A stretch of DNA of 64,000 bases from Circinella minor (Eukaryota > Mucoromycota > Mucoromycetes > Mucorales > Lichtheimiaceae). Numbering within the stretch: the first letter of the stretch is position 1; each line of letters opens with the position of its first letter. Of this stretch, positions 36,121 to 48,715 are shown one piece after another. The notes beneath the pieces were generated by a model. That model searched no databases, was not told the DNA's origin, and saw nothing but the letters and a program-made list of their open reading frames with translations. The stretch covers positions 1-64,000 of the forward strand of contig JAEPRB010000142.1 of NCBI GenBank assembly GCA_016758965.1. The letters are read 5' to 3'. The translations under genes and the position numbers were made by a program.

Positions 36121-36914
36121 AAAAGAAACTCTACGCACTACGTACTAGTGATGTCATCCCCTCCAAAGAATGATTTTTATTACCACATTATCATACCCCA
36201 ATCACTTTTACCTTTCAACACACACACATACACTAATCTTTACCACCATTTTATATAGTTTTTGTATATAATCAACTCTTTATTCTTTCTGTCTATATGT
36301 AACAATACATTTAATAAATTATTTTACTTCTTTCCTGTGATACATATTTATCATGATGTCATACTTTGTGATATCACTCTTGAACAACATTTGTGATTTT
36401 AAACAAATAAAAAATACAATATTATACTCATTCCTTTTAAAGGGTTGATCTTTTTTTTTTCTTTTCTTTTCAATTTTTTATAATAGCATATCATTATATA
36501 TATATATCGATGACCTAATCCAACCATTCCACAAGTTCCTAAATACGTACGTAACGAATACTTTGCTCATAATTGGTGCACTTAGTGCTCCCGACCATCG
36601 CGAAATGTTGCTATGATGCAACCAAGAAAAATAAATTAAATAAATAGAATAAGTTTATTTGATTTTGATCAGTTTATTTTTTTTACTACAAATTTAATTC
36701 AAATATTGACTTCGTGGTTACGAACGATATACCATTGGATTTATTCATGTCAACATTGTCATCCATGAGAGGAAGAGATGTTGTTTTTCCATCCAAAAAT
36801 ATTCAGCACATACTTGACAACCGTTAGATAAGGTATATCACATGTTCAACGCTATATAATCTCAATGAGTACATTGCATTTTTTTTTAAAAAAAATAATA
36901 ACAAAATAAAACTT
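36121..36914. other. Intergenic, no gene seen
   Basis: AT-rich DNA, no supportable coding or RNA feature. Confidence 0.5.
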
Positions 36915-37490
36915 AGCTTTTTTATGATTTTGATTGCTATCGCAGCAATATCATTTCTTTATCCAGTCAGTAGCCCCATGTTTGTTGATACTAAGTTGTA
37001 AAAAGTTCTTTGTTCGATTGAAAAATAAATATTATAGAATACGGGTGAAGACACTGACAGCAAGTATACAGTCATGTCCATAATGAGTAAGCAATGCTAA
37101 CTCGGAGATGGCCTTTGTCACAGCATAGGATAGCTATCAAAAGTATACAATACTGCTCACGACTGTGTCTGGCAGTACCTTACAAAGTCCTTTGGCATGC
37201 GAGACACGTTTGTCACCATTTTTAGATCGAGTCGTGTCCTTCACCAGCATCTCACAGCAAGTATACTGCCATGTCAATAATGAGCAAGTAGTGCTAACTC
37301 GGAGATGGCCTTTGTCACAGCATAGGATAGCTATCAAAGTATACAATACTGCTCACGACTGTGTCTGGCAATACCTTACAAAGTCCTTTGGCATGCGAGA
37401 CACGTTTGTCACCATTTTTAGATCGAGTCGTGTTGAGGCGATGCATCATATTCAACTATTTTTAACAAACGATAAAAAATGAATATAATT
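36915..37490 (+). pseudogene. Decayed small secreted-protein-like gene with internal tandem duplication
   Basis: An ATG near 36924 opens a signal-peptide-like chain (MILIAIAAISFLYPVSSPMF) followed by a GTAAAA...TATAG intron-like gap and Cys-containing reading frames that are interrupted by stops (LGDGLCHSIG, then NTAHDCVWQYLTKSFGMRDT). The second half is tandemly duplicated. A diverged relative lies inverted at 60828-61195. Interpretation as a decayed effector-like gene is inference. Confidence 0.45.
37057..37434. repeat. 197-bp tandem duplication (two units)
   Basis: Unit 1 at 37057-37253, unit 2 at 37254-37434, nearly identical from ACAGCAAGTATAC through TTTTTAGATCGAGTCGTGT. Each unit contains the 10-bp perfect palindrome GATAGCTATC. 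Confidence 0.9.
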
Positions 37491-37514
37491 AAATGCGTCA
37501 ATAAAATAAAATAG

Positions 37515-37553
<39 letters not shown>

Positions 37554-38382
37554 TACAAAGTTTCCTGGCAACAGATTAATACCTTTTTATTTTTCGTTTC
37601 GGTTGTTGACCAAAAACAACAAGTTGTAGGAGAGAATGTTGGTCTTAATTTTTAAAGAATTTATGTCCGACTCACCTTATTTCGTGTCACCCTATTTTTG
37701 GCAGGCTGCTTCTAAGTGGGAATAAGAATAATCTCCGAAAAAGAATGGACATACATCAAATTAATTCTCTGAAGTTAATTGATCTCTCTCTACTCAAGAA
37801 GTGGCTATCCACTTGCTGATAGCACTAAAAAAAAGTAAATCTACAAGGGTAAAATTCAGCTAAGAATTTAGTAGTATTGTTAGGGATAATATTTGAATCA
37901 AGGTTTGATTCAAATGCAGTATATATAGATATTATTTTAAGCTAAATCTTTTATGATTTAGTTCAGGCCTCATACACGCAGTATAAAATGTAGGCAATAT
38001 CACTGATCATTTTAGAAGCTTAAAGAATAATATAGTTTTCGCTCATGGCTTGTATCGATGGCTTTCACAAAAACGTTTGTTTCTAATGAATACTCATGAC
38101 TACTACTAATTATCATTTACGTACGTATAAGACGAAGAAAAAGATTTTTAAAAAAACATACAAGTGAACTCTTAGCTATTACTGATGTATTTTATAACTT
38201 TTGCCTACAGTAGTAGTCGTTTGTATTTTATAACAAAAGTTTATTATACCAATATATACGTATAAATATATATATATATATTAGTACTATGATAGTATAT
38301 TTTATTACTATTATGCTTTACATTTAGTTAAAAAAGAAAAAGAAAACCGAACTCTATTGTTTGTTTGTCATTCCATCAATGA
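37491..38382. other. Intergenic, no gene seen
   Basis: CA and TA runs near 37515-37550, otherwise AT-rich sequence without a supportable gene. Confidence 0.5.
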
Positions 38383-40613
38383 TTATAAGGATACTGTTCC
38401 ATATCCTTTATATATATTTTCATTATAATCGAATTCATATCCATTACATTTTAACTTGATACTAAGTGGCACGAATATATATATAACACCCCCCCACACA
38501 CACACACAGACACAATAAATATAAATCATGAATGAGTATAATTGAAAATTGATACTTTTTTTATTTATTATATATATAATAATATATAACATATGCTCCC
38601 TTCCTTCTTTCCATATAAACACACATACACATGTGTGTATATATACTTACAAAACCAATATAACCAACGGTCACCCATGATTTCAATCCAATTTTCTGTT
38701 ATACCTCGATTAAATATACATTTTCCACTTTTGGTAAACATAGGAGGGGGTTGCAATAATTCAGATTCTGTTATTGATCTATTGTTTTTTTGATTCTTCC
38801 ATGCACGAAATTGAAGATTTTCAATGGTTGTTCGATTCAATGTAATTAACCATAAATGAGAAAATGTAAGTATGCCAACAGATATCATGACAAGACCTGA
38901 TCTATTCATTATAACGTCATAATAAAGCAAGTTTTAATATCCATGACAACCGTAATATGATTATATGATAACATGTACATTTTTTGTTTATACGTATAGA
39001 GCAAAATAATTAGAGAATAAAAAAAAATACTTGCAGTAGAATAAGGACAATAACAATTTTATTATACGTTGCCTAAATGATATATATACATATAATTATA
39101 TAATGAATTAGTTAATGTATATCTATCTATCTATATTATATTACATATGTACAAACATACCAATCCATTTCCCATAATAAAAGCAGTCAATGATGTTGTA
39201 AATGGCCAAAAAGAAGTTCCTGAGGTATAAAAAATAAATTGAATAAAATATCTATAATTGTCAAAACCAACGCATCCATTGACCCTAAATAAAAAAAAAA
39301 TGAAGAATTATATTTTTTTAACATGTCTACGTATTCTCTTTCTCATCTTTCTTTTTATTACTATTACACACACACACACACACACACATACACACACATC
39401 ACACATACCATTGACAATGACTTTCAAAATATTTTTATTTGTTAGTATTAGAAAAAAAAAAGTTTATAAATATTTCCTCTCAGCTTAATTAAATAGGATT
39501 CTTTTTCTTACTGATCCATTCGTAATATACACGTATTGCATACTCTACAATGATGAGCTCGATCGGGTTTCCACCATTGACATATGTCACACCATCGTTG
39601 TGGAAGAATAGATTTATAAAATGATCTTGTTTCTTGTTGTAATATGATATCATTTCTTTTCATCATTGTCGTCACGATCGTCTTTATAATAATAATAATA
39701 ATTAAATTTATTATTTAAAAAAAAAAAAAACACAAAGACATGTATGATCGAACCCCAATTGAAAAACTAAAAGATACCTTTTTTGGAGTTCCAGGCTTTT
39801 TTGTTACAATTCTTGCATATGATGTCAATAAGAATAAAAGCAATAGATGAACAGATATAAGATAGATAGTAACTTGAATTATTGAACCTTGATAAATCAA
39901 TGTTACTGAAAAGTTATTTTTGATTAATTTTAAAATTACTTTGCAACCCTTCTCATCACCCTTTTTTTTTTTTCAATATTATACATATACATGTACGTAA
40001 CCCTCAAACAATCCCCATTTACCCCTCCTGTCAAGTTGCAGATTCATAGTTTCTCTGTCCCTGATTTACATACATACAATACAACCCACGTACTCTACGT
40101 ATCTCTTTTTCTTTTTTGTTTCTTGTCATATGAGTAAATCGATAGAGATGATTACTTACAACATAAATGGAAAATATATCCATAATAAAGAAAAGCAATA
40201 ATACTAAGAACGACAAATACAGATACCCAACCCCAATATCGATGTTGTTGACGTGGTTTTTTATCAATAGGTAATGGAAATGGGAAATCTGTTATTGCTG
40301 AAAATAAAAATAAAAAAGGCCAACATCGACTATACATGGGTGAATCAATTCGACAACCACAATAATAAGGTATATTCTTCTTTTGTTCTTCTTCTTCTTT
40401 AGCATCATCCTGAATATGATTGTTTATTGCTGTTATTGTTGTTCTAGTTCTTAATATGGATGTAATCATTGATTGTTGTTGTTGTTGTACTACTACTACT
40501 TGTTCATGATCTTCTATAGTATGGTTTCGATGTTGTTCATTGGGATGTTTAAAACAGAGTTGTAAAGGATGACCTCCTACTACTAATATTCGATTGGCTA
40601 TACTTTCTAACAT
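38383..40613 (-). CDS. DHHC protein S-palmitoyltransferase
   Basis: Exons 40613-40160, 39905-39778, 39681-39512, 39420-39409, 39284-39161, 39072-39035, 38901-38651 and a last exon ~38470-38383; about 420 aa. Integral membrane enzyme that palmitoylates cysteines on client proteins. An N-terminal cytosolic part with a Gln run leads to TM1 (GWVSVFVVLSIIAFLYYGYI) and TM2 (IYLISVHLLLLFLLTSYARI), then SYARIVTKKPGTPKK, the Cys-rich domain CDICQWWKPDRAHHCRVCNTC, ILRMDHHCQWVNGCVGFDNY, then TM3/TM4 and a TTIE motif (NRTTIENLQFRAW). Catalytic Cys ~253. The usual DHHCPW reads DHHCQW here. A 12-nt exon carries HHCQ with the catalytic Cys. One intron (39034-38902) is GC-AG. The last junction is unresolved: the exon that fits the family (PLSIKLKCNGYEFDYN) has no AG directly before it. 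Confidence 0.88.
39409..39420 (-). other. 12-nt microexon encoding the DHHC catalytic Cys
   Basis: Minus-strand TCATTGTCAATG lies between GAAAG and GTATGT. It supplies exactly the bases needed to join ...RMD to WVNGCVGF in frame and completes the DHHC motif. Confidence 0.88.
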
Positions 40614-40909
40614 TTATGATTTTATTATATTCTTATTTTATTTTTTTAAAAAAAAAAAAGAAACAGAAAGAGAAGTGTGTATTTAAAATAAAAAATAATT
40701 GGGAAAGAAGAAAAAATAGCAAACAATAAATTTGTGGCGAATCATTCAAACGCATGGATCAACGAGTCGCCTTCCTTTTTTTTTTTTTTTTTTTGCCTTT
40801 CTGATGCAACACAAGAAAGGGGACATGCAATCTTGTTGAAAAAAATAAATGCCTATTTTCTATCACTTCCTCCGATATTTTATAATATCAAAAAAAAAAA
40901 AAAAAGTGA

Positions 40910-41396
40910 TTAAGGATCGCTTTCACGTTGTATACCATAAATCACTCCATTTGATACAGTATAACTATGATATTTATCTTGACAAGTAACTGTTTTTTTT
41001 TTAAGGGATCCAAAAATCATTATGATTAAAATTTTTAATAGTGTAAAGCAGGAATAACTTTTTATATTATATTACCTGTAACAGATTTTAATTTTTCTGA
41101 TTGTAATGCTGGTATATGACGTGATAATTCTGTTGCATCATGAATTAATTGAACAGCAGATTTAGCTTCTTCTTGTGAATGCGTTGTTTCCTATTATTTT
41201 ATATGAAGTTAATATTTCAATTCTCAAACATAACTTATTCCACGTGTAAATACTCTAAATATGTCTTCCTCCTCCTCAAAACACAAGAGAGATAAAACAC
41301 TCTTACATTAATTATATTTCCATCAATAGATGAAGCAGTAAAAGAAGAAATGTGACCTGGTAAATTGGAAAGGGATTCAAAACTATTTGAAGACAT
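40910..41396 (-). CDS. LAMTOR4-like (Ragulator/roadblock-type) small protein
   Basis: Three exons, 41396-41307, 41190-41076 and 40989-40910, encode 94 aa with all junctions in frame. The pattern SLSNLPGHISSFTASSIDGN, then AKSAVQLIHDATELSRHIPA and SYTVSNGVIYGIQRE resembles LAMTOR4 (about 99 aa), a roadblock-fold subunit of the Ragulator complex that anchors Rag GTPases and TORC1 at the lysosome/vacuole. The resemblance is by layout and a few residues only; another longin/roadblock protein is possible. Small size and three exons mean no single long ORF marks it. Confidence 0.5.
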
Positions 41397-42217
41397 TATA
41401 ATAATAATAAAAGAAAGGGGGGGGGAGGGGTTGGAAGCTGAGTCTTTTTTTTTTTTAATTTTAATGCAAAAACTATTATGCTCTTGTTACTTTTTTAAAT
41501 AAATATACAAAATTTCGAGTCAAACTGATTGTATTATCCCATACTTTCTTTCTATATGTATGTATGTATAAAATCATAACAATAAATAGTATAACAGATA
41601 TGAATTTTGTATTTTATGATTATAAAATCGAGACAGTCAAGTAAAGGCTTATGATGTGGAGGGGTGATTGTTTACTTTTTACATATATCGATACCTTATC
41701 ATTCACTTGACTCATCTCAAACTAAAGACCTCTTTTTTTTTTTTTTTTTACTGGTTATTGTTCCATCCAACCATATATTGTTTCGTCAAAAAATAAACTT
41801 ATAAAACGAATAACATTACAAATACCATTCCCCATCCTTTCTTTCTCACTGGTTTGCAATCTCTTTTCAACAAAATCAAATCTTAACATGATCGACTCAA
41901 AAAAAAAAAAAAAAGCTTTTACAATTTAGATCGATCCATACCATTATTTTGAATTCAAATCCTCGTTTTTTTTTCCTTCAAAATATTCCAATTCAGCCTT
42001 AATACAATAATATTAATAATTCAACCCCAATTCCACATTTTGTAAAAAAAAAAAAAAATACGTAAACATTCGATAAGAATAAAATTTCTGTTGTAACTAG
42101 AGTTTTTGTATTTTGCCCACTTTGTTTTGTTTTTTTTTATTGATCAATTGAAATCCAATTAAACTAAATTAAAAAAAGTTGGCTACAAAATGATTGTCGG
42201 TTGTAAAAACGATTGAT
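41397..42217. other. Intergenic, no gene seen
   Basis: AT-rich spacer with A/T homopolymers between two minus-strand genes. Confidence 0.55.
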
Positions 42218-42872
42218 TTATTCGTCATCGACAACGACAGTTTCCAAACCTAAAAATTTATAAAGAAAAAAAAAAGGGTGGGAGGAGTTTGTTAACATAA
42301 CTGGGGAGACGCTTCATAGATAGGAGTATATAAAAAACTAACTCCAACCTCTACGCGTTTTCATACCGTCAGTGATTGGTTTTCCATTCAAAATAATAAT
42401 AATTATAATTATAATTATTATTTGAATCAAACCAACTACATAAACGGCGAATTTTCTATTTTTTTTTTTTTTACAAAAAAAAAAAAAAAAACATGCGCAA
42501 AAAGTTTTAGAGATGTATAAAATAGAAAAAATTAAACTTACCCTTAGCGTTGTTGGTGGTAGGGACAAAAGTGACCATGGAGAAAAGCTTTTCCTTGGCA
42601 TCTTCATCGTCATTACGCTTACGGGCAATACGGACACGAATGCGGTGAGGGACGTTACGAACACCACGAGCCCACAAAGCCTTGTTCAAACTGGGGTCGA
42701 CACGGACATCTTGAGTACCCATGGCCTTAGTGGCAAACTCCTTGATAGCCTTAACGGCATGGGGAGTCTTCTTCTTGAAAGAACGACCGTGAACCAACTT
42801 GTGAAGATGGATGGTGTATTCACGGGTGACAACGTCAGAAAGAGTCGAACGCTTTTGGGTGGACTTGGCCAT
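42218..42872 (-). CDS. RPL31: 60S ribosomal protein eL31 (L31)
   Basis: Two exons, 42872-42542 and 42249-42218 (phase 1, GTAAGT...TTTAG, ~290-nt intron), give 120 aa. eL31 sits near the polypeptide exit tunnel of the large ribosomal subunit. Recognisable blocks are [60 protein letters not shown] and [20 protein letters not shown], ending LETVVVDDE. Start is ATG-GCC at 42872. The short last exon encodes only ten residues. Codon use is C-richer than neighbours (highly expressed gene bias), as in RPS29 and COX8 exons. Confidence 0.97.
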
Positions 42873-44581
42873 TCTAAAATTCAAATGGATGAATGGATTA
42901 ATATAATGGATGGATGGATGGATTAAATGGATTGTTTCTATCGATTATTTTTTTCCATGTAGTTTAACTTACTCGAACTATGGATCAAAGAGGGAGTTGT
43001 TTCAGCAACAGATTCAAAATTTCCTTTTATACTCCCTCTCTCCCAACCCTCAGCACTGCTTGGATTTTTTTTTTTTTAATTTTACCCCGCCCCGATCATT
43101 TTTTTTTTTTTGCTTTAATAGCTTTCTTACCACATAATACACACCATAAAAAAAATGATGGATAACCCACTTTCAACTTTGTTCTTAAAGAAAAAAAAAA
43201 ACCACATTAAACTTTATAATTCAATAATAATGTTTTTTTAAAAGTCACTCTTGTTTGTTTTATATTAAACAAATGGTGGGTAAATGTATATGTAAATTTT
43301 TAGTTTAATCCAAGTGAACTTGTATATACGACAACATACCGTTACAGTAATATATGTTAATATTTAAAAGAATGACAACAAAACAATCCATGAATTCGTT
43401 GGTAATAAAATAGATAACATGCGATATATAACATATTTCATATACGTATCAAAAAATATATATAGGTTGTTTGGTTGGATAGGTTGCTTTCTAGATCTTA
43501 ATACGTACGTAGTTATCTATAAATTATTTGACAAGTTTCTATGTTGAATACATCCATAAAAAGATTTGGTAACGGGGTTATTTTTTTTTTTTTTGCTCAA
43601 TTGAAAGTTTTTACGTAATATGATTATAGGGCTTATGACTTTTGTTTAAATATATTATGTGAATCATTTATATTTTAATGCACCCATTGAGAATGTCATT
43701 TGGTTTGAAAGTATGTCAAAATATAGATTTAGATAATACAAATGTTTCGTTTTTTCTAAAAGAATTGGACAGAAATCATGTTTATATATATATATATATT
43801 GATTATTTTTACATGGATACTTTTCAATGTATAATGTCTATCTTTTAATCAGTCCTACCCCATTAATTATTCACTAACTTATATTTCTGTTATAGAGTAG
43901 TCCTATTGAAATTATACCAACAATTTCAAAAAGAGAAAAATTGACAACTCTGTTAATACGAGTGATTCAATAAGACTACATTCATAAAATCATATGTATT
44001 AGTAACCCAATGATCGGTCTATAAGTATATAGAAAGAATGACCTACTAGACCTCTTTTCTTTTACTTCAAAAAAAAAAAGGGAGTATAATAAATCTTTCA
44101 ATTAGGTCTAAATAATAATGAAAGACACCCTACCCCCCCACCCAAAAAAAAAAGTTTAAATACGTACGTACGACATAATAATAATTGTCTAGAACTTACA
44201 ATTATTTTATTCTTTCAATCACTTCTTTGTTCTATTTATATAAACTTTTTGAACCTTTAAATAATAAATCCAAACTTAGAAATAGAAGAACCAAAAAAAA
44301 GCACTGAGTTTTTTTTTTTTTTTTTTAACTCATGTATTTACGTATCACTTAACAGACTATTAATAATATAAAAATAAATAATTTTTCTTGTTCGGTTATA
44401 TGATAATCATTCAGTCTTTTCTTTAGATTCAAATAATAGATTCAATTTATAACAAAAATAAAGTACATTTGTCATATTTCAAATGATACATGTTAAAAGA
44501 AATAGGTTTAATAGATACTCTTTTATTAAAATTTTTCATATACATCCTTAAAAAAAAAAAAAACTACCTCCTCCCCTTCCA

Positions 44582-44612
<31 letters not shown>

Positions 44613-45716
44613 TTAATTACATACTATGTATCGTGTTGAGTCTAATTAAAAAAGTCCAAGTTATCCATTGTGAATTTCAAGATATTGAGTTTCGAAAACC
44701 GTTTCAATTAGGTAGATAATTAATAAACACACTAGTATTCATTCAATCTTGAATAGAAGATAGGAAATTATAATGTAACGCGTATTTGATATTGTTGAAT
44801 GATGATAGACTTTATTCTTTTTATTAATAAAATGGTATTTTTACTATACATCTTAAAACCTGTCAATTATACAAGAAAATGAATTTAGTTGTTATTTTAT
44901 TATATAAAATTATTTAGGTCTAATTATACGTAGTAAAACTACCTAATTTTTTTTTTCTTCACCTTATTTCAAATTTTTACTATATAGAATTGTGTCAAGC
45001 ATTTTCCATGAAATGGCTTTTACAAAATTATTAATCATTATGTCTAATTGACTTCAAACATGAAATTCAAATGACACACTACATACATATTACATACATA
45101 CATACACTTGAGATTAATTTTATATACGTAATGCAAGTACGTAATACGTATGCATAAAAGAAAATAGAATATTATAGAAACCCAATTTTATTTTTCATTT
45201 TTTGGTGCCAAGAAAAAAAAGGGTAAGTATACGTAGATGCTGCATAATAATAATAAAAAAAGAGTTCCAGATCTCCATTCATGCAGTTTTGTTTATAGTT
45301 ACACAAACAAACAAACACACATAACATTCAAGCTAATTATGTCCGTTATTTTATAATATTCCCATTTTGTTTTATTGTTGTTTAAATATGAAAATAGTTA
45401 CACATTTTTTTAAAAAAAAAGTTCAACTTGCATTTTCGGCGTTAATCTCTTGATAAAGAAAAAAGATTTCACTGTTAGAAACTGACTATTAAATAAACGT
45501 ATATATCCCGGTTGTTATGTTAGTAAACCTGAAGTATATATTACCTCATGATTAAATGTTTTGGGGAAGGATGACTATAGAAATGAGGAGAGAGAGAATG
45601 AGATGATGAAAGAAATAAAAAAAAAAAAACGTTCAACATAAAGTCAAAACATGTATATATAATTCATCAAATACAGTAAATTTTTTTTCAACTGACAACT
45701 CATCTAAATCTTGAAT

Positions 45717-45750
<34 letters not shown>

Positions 45751-46375
45751 GTACACATGCATTCGAAAAAATATATAGAATAGAAAAAAATCAACTTTTT
45801 TTCACAGACATATATAAAAGTAGTAGACCAGTGGGTGAAGACAAAAGATGAGATGCAGATCAAAAAAAAAAAAAAAGTGTTTGACATTTTTTTATTTATT
45901 TGTATGGATTACAGAAAATAGATTACGTTAACTTGATTTATTGCATATGTTTACGTACAAAAGAATAATGTAAATATTATTATTTAAATAATACGTAACA
46001 GGGATTTATTTAAGATTATGAAAAAGGAGTTCAAAAAAAAAAAAAAAGAGAGAGAGGGATTAATAACAAGTTTTACGTACCACTTATTCACTACGTACGT
46101 ACGTATAGAAATGTAGATAAAAGATAATACCTATAATTGGAATTAAATATAAAGATTCTTTACGTAGATGTTGGGAGGAGGTGGGGGAGGTTGGGGGAGG
46201 GGGTGGGGAGAGAGAAGGATTATATTTTAAAGAGAGGGGAGGGGAGGGGGGTTATTATGCATTTTGATTGAAAGAACTATAAAAGGGTATACAGTTATTT
46301 TGTTTTTTCTTTTTCTTCTTTCTTCTTTACTACTATAACCCTTTTTTTTTTATATTACTTTAACCATTCAATAGT
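42873..46375. other. Long gene-poor region rich in ACGTA
   Basis: 3.5 kb without a supportable gene. The first few hundred bases hold the RPL31 promoter and probably 5'UTR (AT-GGATGGATGG repeat near 42905). From ~43.4 kb there are many ACGTA copies, an ACT microsatellite and G-rich tracts near 46170-46250 just upstream of the surface-protein gene. Confidence 0.55.
45716..45750. repeat. (ACT)n microsatellite
   Basis: About eleven ACT units in a row, producing a poly-Val reading frame on the opposite strand. Confidence 0.9.
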
Positions 46376-47220
46376 ATGAAAAGTTTTAATTTGATTGCCA
46401 CCGCTACTATTGTACTTGTCGCCACCGTTGGTATGACCAATGCAGGATGTTCTTGTCAAGCTTCTGATTATGATTGTTTAAGTAAATGTGGTAAGTAAAT
46501 AATTTTTATTTTCATGTCAAAATCTTTTTTTTTTTTTTTTTTTGCCTTCTTTTTTTACAAATAATTCCTATCATTGACGACAAACACTCATTTGCTTTTA
46601 TTTTTTTAGTGGATACAACACATAGTTGTTTATCAAGTTGTAAAGATAATGATTGTTATTCAAGTTGTATTGGTCAAAATTGGCCTGGTGCAATAGATGA
46701 ACAAAACCAAAGTGTGGGTGCTTCAGCTGATCCTACACAATCAGCATCTGAAAATCCTACAGCTTCTTCTTCTACAGCAACAACAACAACAGAGAGTGTA
46801 GATGTTTCTGCATCACCTACCTCTGTTGTTTCAAATACAGTATCTTCAGCATCTGAAAGTATTTCTGATATATCTGCATCGGTTCCCGTTTCAGCATCTT
46901 CTTCTCTTGCATCAAATTCTGTCAGTAATAGTCTTGCTTCAGTTTCATCTTTTTCTGCACCTTCTTCACTTCCTAGCTCTTGTAAGTTTTTTTTTTTATT
47001 TATATATCTCTAATCAATGTAAAAAAAAAAGATACATAGAACTAAAAATAATTTGTTTTTTTTAGCTCTTTTACCATCAGCACTTAGTAGTAGTAGTAGT
47101 ATTCATCCTCCTCAAGCATCTCAAACGGCACCTTCTAGTTTTGGTGTTACAAACATGGTTTCTAAAGAATGGATAGCTATTGCTATCACCATGGTGCTTG
47201 TAACTATGGGTAATATATAG
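46376..47220 (+). CDS. Cys-headed Ser-rich surface protein, probably GPI-anchored
   Basis: Three exons, 46376-46490, 46610-46981 and 47066-47220, encode 213 aa with phase-1 introns. A signal peptide (MKSFNLIATATIVLVATVGM) is followed by a small Cys-rich head (GCSCQASDYDCLSKC, THSCLSSCKDNDCYSSCIGQ; nine cysteines), then about 110 residues rich in Ser/Ala/Val/Thr (likely O-mannosylated), then a hydrophobic C-terminus (WIAIAITMVLVTMG) that fits a GPI signal. Typical design of fungal cell-wall proteins. The head is reminiscent of cysteine-patterned adhesin or CFEM-like modules but has nine, not eight, cysteines and I would not assign it to a named family. Confidence 0.78.
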
Positions 47221-48715
47221 TCCCAATAAATTCCCAACCCCAAAGGTTTCTTACTATCTCACTATTTCTCTTTACATTTAAACTTGTCTACTTTTTTTTT
47301 TTTTCTTTTCCTTCAAAGGAAAACATGATTATTTTACTTTAAAAATTAATTTCCCTTTCACAAAAAAAAAAAAGATATATATATATTCCCCGTTTTTTTT
47401 TTTTTCATGTTTTTTTTTTTCGTTGTACGTAATAAAAAAAAAAAAGAAGAAATGTTTTATGATAATAATAATTAAAAATTGGAACTTTATCTCTGGTCCG
47501 TTATATAACCAAAAAAAAAAAAAAAGTGGGTTGATAGGTTATGTGCAGTAAGAAAGAAAGAAAGAAATTATTTACTCCTTATCATCGTTAAGAGAAAAGA
47601 GGGAGCTTATAGAAGATAGATGATGATTCAAGTTGAATAAAAAATATTACTTACGTACCATTCATTCCTCTCTCCCGGATGGGCCGCATGACTTTTTCTT
47701 TAAAAAAAAAAATGGTCAATAATGGACACATGTACGTATAAATTATTGGGAAAGAAAAACCACTTTTATGTGTAAAATAATATTGAGTTACTACGTGATT
47801 ACTCGATTGAGTTTTTTTTTTTTTTTTAGTTTACAAAAGTCATTGAAAGAGTCAACATATCTATTGTAGGAGTGAGGAGGAAAAGGAGAAATATATAATC
47901 TTACAAGTACATAAAGAAGAAAAGGGAAAAAAAAAACTTTTTTTTTTAATCTAGTTTAAGTAGAAAACTCTCATCTTCCATAGGTTTGGGTTTTTATTAC
48001 GTACGTATGTATTGTTTATTAGAAATCGGGAGGTATGTTGAGTTAGTAGAGAGTTGGAAACAACAGTTGGGGTACTCCCAAATATAAAGTCAAACTTTTC
48101 CTCCCCCCGGGTTCTTTTTGTGTATAAGTAAGAAAAAGTAGTACAGAAAATAGTAGTATTAGTAACCTTTTTTTGCCTCGGATGATCTGGTGAGCAAGGA
48201 GAGGAAGTGAATTGTAACTTTTACTACGTATATATATCATCTCGTACGTAGTATAGTTATTAATATGATAAGCAAAGAAGATGGATAAATATATATTAAG
48301 AAAAAAGTGATTTATTATTTATTAAATATATACTTCTAGTGTTTATTAAATTCACTCAGTGAATTAATGAACAACTATTATCTGGGGGGGGGTTGATATT
48401 ACGTATGAAAAAAAAAATGCAAAGTGATACGTAATGAATATCCAATGGATAAACTGCAAGCAATATATATATATATATATATATAATTGACTTTAAGATA
48501 TTAAGAAAAAAAAAAAAAGGGAAAAATGATTTAAAAATAAAGGAGGATGGGTTGTTGAATATAAAAGATAAATATTACTACGGGAAAGGGCAAAAAAAAA
48601 AAAAAGAAAGAAAGATATATAAACGGATAGGTCGTACGTACGTACGTAGGGAGTAAAAAAAAAAAAAAAAGGATTAACGTATCATTTTTAATAACAAAAA
48701 ATGATCTCTTTTTTT
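47221..48715. other. Intergenic, no gene seen
   Basis: 1.5 kb of AT-rich DNA with repeated ACGTA (including a CGTACGTACGTACG run near 48634) and homopolymers; ORF at 48043-48240 not supported. Confidence 0.55.

Noticed and set aside
37165..37482. 105-aa ORF over the tandem duplication
   Set aside because: Open only because the two 197-bp units are read in different frames; the relative at 60.8 kb does not preserve it.
42347..42392. Possible extra RPL31 exon ([14 protein letters not shown])
   Set aside because: Joining 42542 to 42249 alone gives the correct eL31 C-terminus in phase; adding this piece would insert non-conserved residues. It lies within the intron.
45633..45887. 84-aa minus-strand ORF with a poly-Val run
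   Set aside because: Produced by the ACT microsatellite; no other support.
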